Positions 61,423-64,000 of a DNA stretch of 64,000 nucleotides are shown here, in pieces. Location of the stretch: contig OY969712.1 of the NCBI GenBank assembly GCA_963702105.1, positions 992,001-1,056,000 of the forward strand. Direction: 5' to 3'. The position numbers and the translations under genes were made by a program. This stretch comes from ZC4RG20 sp963702105. GTDB taxonomy: Bacteria > Pseudomonadota > Gammaproteobacteria > Steroidobacterales > Rariloculaceae. How positions within the stretch are numbered: position 1 is the first letter of the stretch; each line of letters opens with the position of its first letter. The notes beneath the pieces were generated by a model, which was given only the letters and a program-made list of their open reading frames with translations, searched no databases and had not been told where the DNA came from.

Positions 61423-62472
61423 CTAGCCGACGTTCTCCGCGCGCGCGCCCAGCGCCGGCTGGCTCCGGAAAAACTGCGAAACGATCCACTTCTCGCCGCG
61501 GGTCGGCGGCAGACCCGCATGCACCATACGAAAGTCCGGCCCGCCCGTCGGCAGCGCATTCGTGAAGAACAAGCCACCGCCTCGCTGACCTTTGTGTCTC
61601 ACGCCGAGTTTCGCGAAATCGGTTTCACCGCCGCCGTAGTCATCATTCAGATACAGCAAGAACGTAATGATCCTTTCGCCGTGCCGCTCGATATGGTCGG
61701 CATAGCCGGCGGTTCGAACGTTGATGAAGTCGTAGTGGTCGGTGATCTGCTCGCCGACGGCGTAGTGCAGGATCGTCGGGCCCTCGGCGTTCCGCACAGG
61801 CACGCCGCAGGCGGCGCTCATGCGATGTTGGAGCGCAATCTGGACGAGATCGATATCGGCGAGGCTGAACCCCGCGATGGTGTTGCTCCGCATGTGGTCG
61901 ACGACGTCGCCGCCTTGGTTCGGATCGTAGATCAGAGCGCGACGCAGACGGCCTTCCGCCCGCCGCTTGAGCCATTCGCACACGGCCTCCGTTGCGAGCT
62001 GTGGGAACCGCCGGACCAGCGGCCGGGCGTGGAGCGTTTCGCCCTCGGGCGGCGTGAGCCAAAAAGGCAAGTCGACGCGAGAGGCGAGGCTGCGCCAATC
62101 GGCGGCGGCTTCGTCCGAGCGCACGCCGGCCAGCGCGCGAAGCTGCCCCTGGGCGTCGGTAGACCCGCGTTCGGCGGCCACGACGAGCATTGCGAGCGCA
62201 TCGTTCCAACTCTGTGCCACGTGCGCGCCGAGCGCGGCGAGGGCCGCAAGCCGAAGCGCCGCTTCGGCACTGCCGGCGGCCACGGCTTGGCCCAGAAAAC
62301 GCACGGCTTCCTGCGGCAGGAAGGGCGCGCGGTCGCCAACGAGCAATCGCTTGGCGAGCGCAACCGCAGCGTCGGCGTTCCCCGTGGCTGTGGCGCGCGC
62401 AAGCGTGTCGATCGCCTCGTGGTGGCGGCCGGCGGCGTCATGCTCGGCGGCGAGATCGAGATCACCGGTCAT
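61423..62472 (-). CDS. Prolyl 4-hydroxylase-like 2OG-Fe(II) oxygenase with a helical-repeat N-terminus (copy B)
   Basis: 349 residues, same layout as copy A: helical repeats (AAEHDAAGRHHEAIDTLARA, SAEAALRLAALAALGA) and oxygenase domain (ILHYAVGEQITDHYDFINVR with HxD, ITFLLYLNDDYGGGETDFAK, MVHAGLPPTRGEKWIVSQFF with the distal His). All ligand residues are intact, so it should be an active 2OG dioxygenase. Substrate unknown; hydroxylated proteins or peptides are likely. The minus-strand start is 169 bases from the plus-strand gene at 62642. Confidence 0.88.
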   Translation of the reverse strand: MTGDLDLAAEHDAAGRHHEAIDTLARATATGNADAAVALAKRLLVGDRAPFLPQEAVRFLGQAVAAGSAEAALRLAALAALGAHVAQSWNDALAMLVVAAERGSTDAQGQLRALAGVRSDEAAADWRSLASRVDLPFWLTPPEGETLHARPLVRRFPQLATEAVCEWLKRRAEGRLRRALIYDPNQGGDVVDHMRSNTIAGFSLADIDLVQIALQHRMSAACGVPVRNAEGPTILHYAVGEQITDHYDFINVRTAGYADHIERHGERIITFLLYLNDDYGGGETDFAKLGVRHKGQRGGGLFFTNALPTGGPDFRMVHAGLPPTRGEKWIVSQFFRSQPALGARAENVG

Positions 62473-62641
62473 GCGTAACCTCCGGCGAGTGTATCCAGCG
62501 CGCGACCGTGGCGGCGCGTTGGGCCGAAGTATAGCGTGCGCCGGTTCCCTTGCGATTGACTAAACTGACGCGAGGCTCGAAGCTTCGTCCGCGAGCACCC
62601 GATCGGGCTCGCAGCCGAACCGCGCCGAGCGGAGTAAGAGC

Positions 62642-63268
62642 ATGAATCAACGCGCGACATTCCCGCTGTTCTCCACGCCCGTATATATCGGCAACGTGGG
62701 CGATTTCGAGCGCCCGGACCTCAAGGCCCTGCAGTATTCGAACAGGGCGCCGACAGGGGAGGTGTTCCACTTCCTGAGCTCGACGGACAAAAACGTCCTC
62801 GACCGCCCCGAGTTCGCGGGCATCCGCAGAATCGTCATGGAGCAGATCGACGTCTACGCCCGAGAAATCCTGCTCGTGAACGAGAGTATCGAGTTCTACG
62901 TCACGAACTCGTGGATCAACGTGTATCGCCGCGGCGAGCAGGCCGGCGCACACATGCATCACAACTCACTCATTTCGGGGGTGTTGTACTTGAACGCCAC
63001 GGATGCCGGCGGCGATATCGTGTTTCATCGGGACGTTCAGAGTCAGGTGCCGTTTCCGCCGGCCCTGGACCTCGATTTCGATTCGTTCAATATCTACAAT
63101 TGCAAGAGTTGGGGCTATAAGCCGAAGACCAACGACATCTGCTTGTTCCCTTCCGTCGTCTCGCACTCCGTCGAGCCGAACGACTCGGATGAGCCGCGGT
63201 GGTCGCTGGCCTTCAACGTCTTCGTCCGAGGCAATTTCGGCGCGCTACACAAACTCAGCATCAAGTGA
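62642..63268 (+). CDS. Putative 2OG-Fe(II) oxygenase, TIGR02466/PF13759 type
   Basis: 208 residues. Family pattern NSWINVYRRGEQAGAHMHHN, SLISGVLYLNATDAGGDIVF, NDICLFPSVVSHSVEPNDSD, ending RWSLAFNVFVRGNFG. HMH and the later His are the likely iron ligands. GGAGTAAGA precedes the ATG. It is paralogous to the gene at 44378, and as there, a TonB-dependent receptor gene is adjacent (starts 346 bases downstream). No signal peptide. Reaction unknown. Confidence 0.85.
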   Translation: MNQRATFPLFSTPVYIGNVGDFERPDLKALQYSNRAPTGEVFHFLSSTDKNVLDRPEFAGIRRIVMEQIDVYAREILLVNESIEFYVTNSWINVYRRGEQAGAHMHHNSLISGVLYLNATDAGGDIVFHRDVQSQVPFPPALDLDFDSFNIYNCKSWGYKPKTNDICLFPSVVSHSVEPNDSDEPRWSLAFNVFVRGNFGALHKLSIK

Positions 63269-63614
63269 CGCTGCCGGCGCCGCGATGGAGATGAACGGCG
63301 CGAGCGCCCGATGCCTGCTCTGACCCGCAACCCGCGTCGCTGCGCAAAGGGCGGCCCTGACCCAAGACGTTACCGGTGGCGAACCTGTGTGGGAAAACCG
63401 ACAACGCCAGCGGCGCGCATCGTCTCAGGCTTGCCGTAGCCCGGAATCTAATGCAGACTTGGCTCGGCGCCTATATGTCAAATAAGGCGCGGTGTCGTTT
63501 GGGGAAGCGACTTTCGATTTCTCGGTACCTAAGGGCTTCGCCGGCAGCGTGCGTCTTCTGCAGTCGCTTGCGCGCCACAAGCCGAGGAATCATTCGAACA
63601 GGGGAGGCTTTACG
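63269..63614. other. Intergenic region before the TonB receptor gene
   Basis: 346 bases without a supported gene. GGGGAGGC at 63601-63608 is the ribosome site of the next gene. AT-containing sequence CTATATGTCAAATAAGG (about 63471-63487) is the best place for a promoter, but no clear -35/-10 pair was found. Confidence 0.35.
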
Positions 63615-64000
63615 ATGATTCCTAGCACGCGCGACCAGGGAGCGAAGCTCAATCGCACCATTCTGGCGTCCACGATTTCCGCCTTGCTCGCCGGCGGGGG
63701 TGTCGCCCATGCCCAGCAGCAGGCGCCGCAAGCGCAGCAAGGGCAGCAGGGGTCACAAGGCATCGAGGAAGTCCTCGTCACGGGCTCGCGCATCGCGCGC
63801 CGCGACTTCCAGGCGCCGAGCCCGATCGTCACGGTAGACGCCCAGCGGCTCGAGAATTCGAGCACGATGGCCATCGAGAGCGTGATGAACCAGCTGCCGC
63901 AGTTCACGCCCGCGGACACGCAGTTCAGCCAGGGCATCCAGGCCGGCCCGACGACGTTGCTCGGCATCGGCAGCCTGAACCTGCGCGGCATCGGCCCTAA
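63615..64000 (+). CDS. TonB-dependent receptor, N-terminal part (cut by window end)
   Basis: 128 codons are in the window, open to the edge. Signal peptide about 1-33 (ending GGVAHAQ), a Gln-rich linker (QQQAPQAQQGQQGSQG), then the plug start IEEVLVTGSRIARRDFQAPS, RLENSSTMAIESVMNQLPQF and LGIGSLNLRGIG. Same class of receptor as the gene at 45182 (GSRI, NQLPQF in both), outer membrane import of a large ligand powered by TonB. The clustered cytoplasmic oxygenases may act on what it imports. Confidence 0.9.
   Translation, partial: MIPSTRDQGAKLNRTILASTISALLAGGGVAHAQQQAPQAQQGQQGSQGIEEVLVTGSRIARRDFQAPSPIVTVDAQRLENSSTMAIESVMNQLPQFTPADTQFSQGIQAGPTTLLGIGSLNLRGIGP

Larger units (their letters stand above)
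59420..62472. repeat. Inverted gene duplication: two P4H-like oxygenase genes flanking a GNAT gene
   Basis: The proteins encoded at 59420-60511 (plus) and 61423-62472 (minus) share the same two-domain layout and many long matching segments, e.g. RLAALAALGA, HYDF, FLLYLNDDY, GGETDF and PPTRGEKW. They point toward each other with one gene between, so the DNA forms a large imperfect inverted repeat. Confidence 0.75.

Noticed and set aside
61116..61577. Minus-strand Arg/Ser-rich frames opposite the GNAT gene
   Set aside because: Low-complexity shadows with no start signal.
1..64000. Phage, integrative element, CRISPR or tRNA genes
   Set aside because: No integrase, transposase, phage structural gene, repeat-spacer array or tRNA cloverleaf could be found by reading both strands.

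Overview
The window is GC-rich, densely coded DNA of a Gram-negative bacterium. TonB-dependent receptors, haem c proteins, a DUF3379-type anti-sigma factor, a bufferin operon, a MiaE homologue and many secreted DUF6152 proteins together suggest a free-living gammaproteobacterium, perhaps near the Steroidobacteraceae. That placement is inference. No tRNA, rRNA, CRISPR array, prophage or transposase is visible. Unrelated genes follow one another in short operons, as in an accessory or environmental-adaptation region of a chromosome.

Layout. 1-5.7 kb: frameshifted tail of a vanillyl-alcohol-oxidase-type flavoenzyme, an exported M20 peptidase, a TetR regulator, a secreted protein of unknown function, an SDR without its catalytic residues, a TlpA remnant and a cytochrome P460. 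5.8-10.6 kb: a metal-homeostasis block with a CsoR-like repressor and its probable operator, a divergent ECF sigma/anti-sigma pair, and the bufferin operon bufA1-bufB-bufC-doxX. 10.6-21 kb: a fused DUF6152 protein, a SHOCT-methyltransferase fusion, PadR plus an ADOP permease, VOC and YCII proteins, an alpha/beta hydrolase, MarC, a serine protease, an RRM protein and two small proteins. 21-26 kb: a giant CheB-CheR-PAS-kinase-receiver protein, a cold-shock protein and a 46-residue basic protein. 26.5-37 kb: carboxylesterase, alkyladenine glycosylase, XRE/DUF2975 pair, second ADOP permease, a monohaem protein, and a divergent MFS/enolase-superfamily pair.

38-42.4 kb holds two tandem DUF6152 plus partner gene pairs. 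42.5-51.5 kb holds a phosphotransferase, MiaE, a PF13759-type oxygenase beside a frameshifted TonB receptor, another fused DUF6152 protein and RsgA. 51.6-59.4 kb holds a TPR lipoprotein, an internally deleted methyltransferase, an operon of amidohydrolase, partner protein, DUF6152 protein and dihaem cytochrome c, and an HpaB-type monooxygenase. 59.4-64 kb holds an inverted pair of prolyl-4-hydroxylase-like genes around a GNAT gene, a second PF13759-type oxygenase and the start of a second TonB receptor.

The most interesting pattern is recurrent. Five DUF6152 proteins are each next to, or fused to, a second secreted module (GxW ... W-x2-DTLVV). All five place a His-His pair directly after a predicted signal peptidase site, which would leave His as residue 1 of the mature protein, as in copper histidine-brace proteins. 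One shares an intergenic region with the bufferin operon. A second recurrent pattern is that each of the two TonB receptors has a PF13759-like oxygenase next to it.
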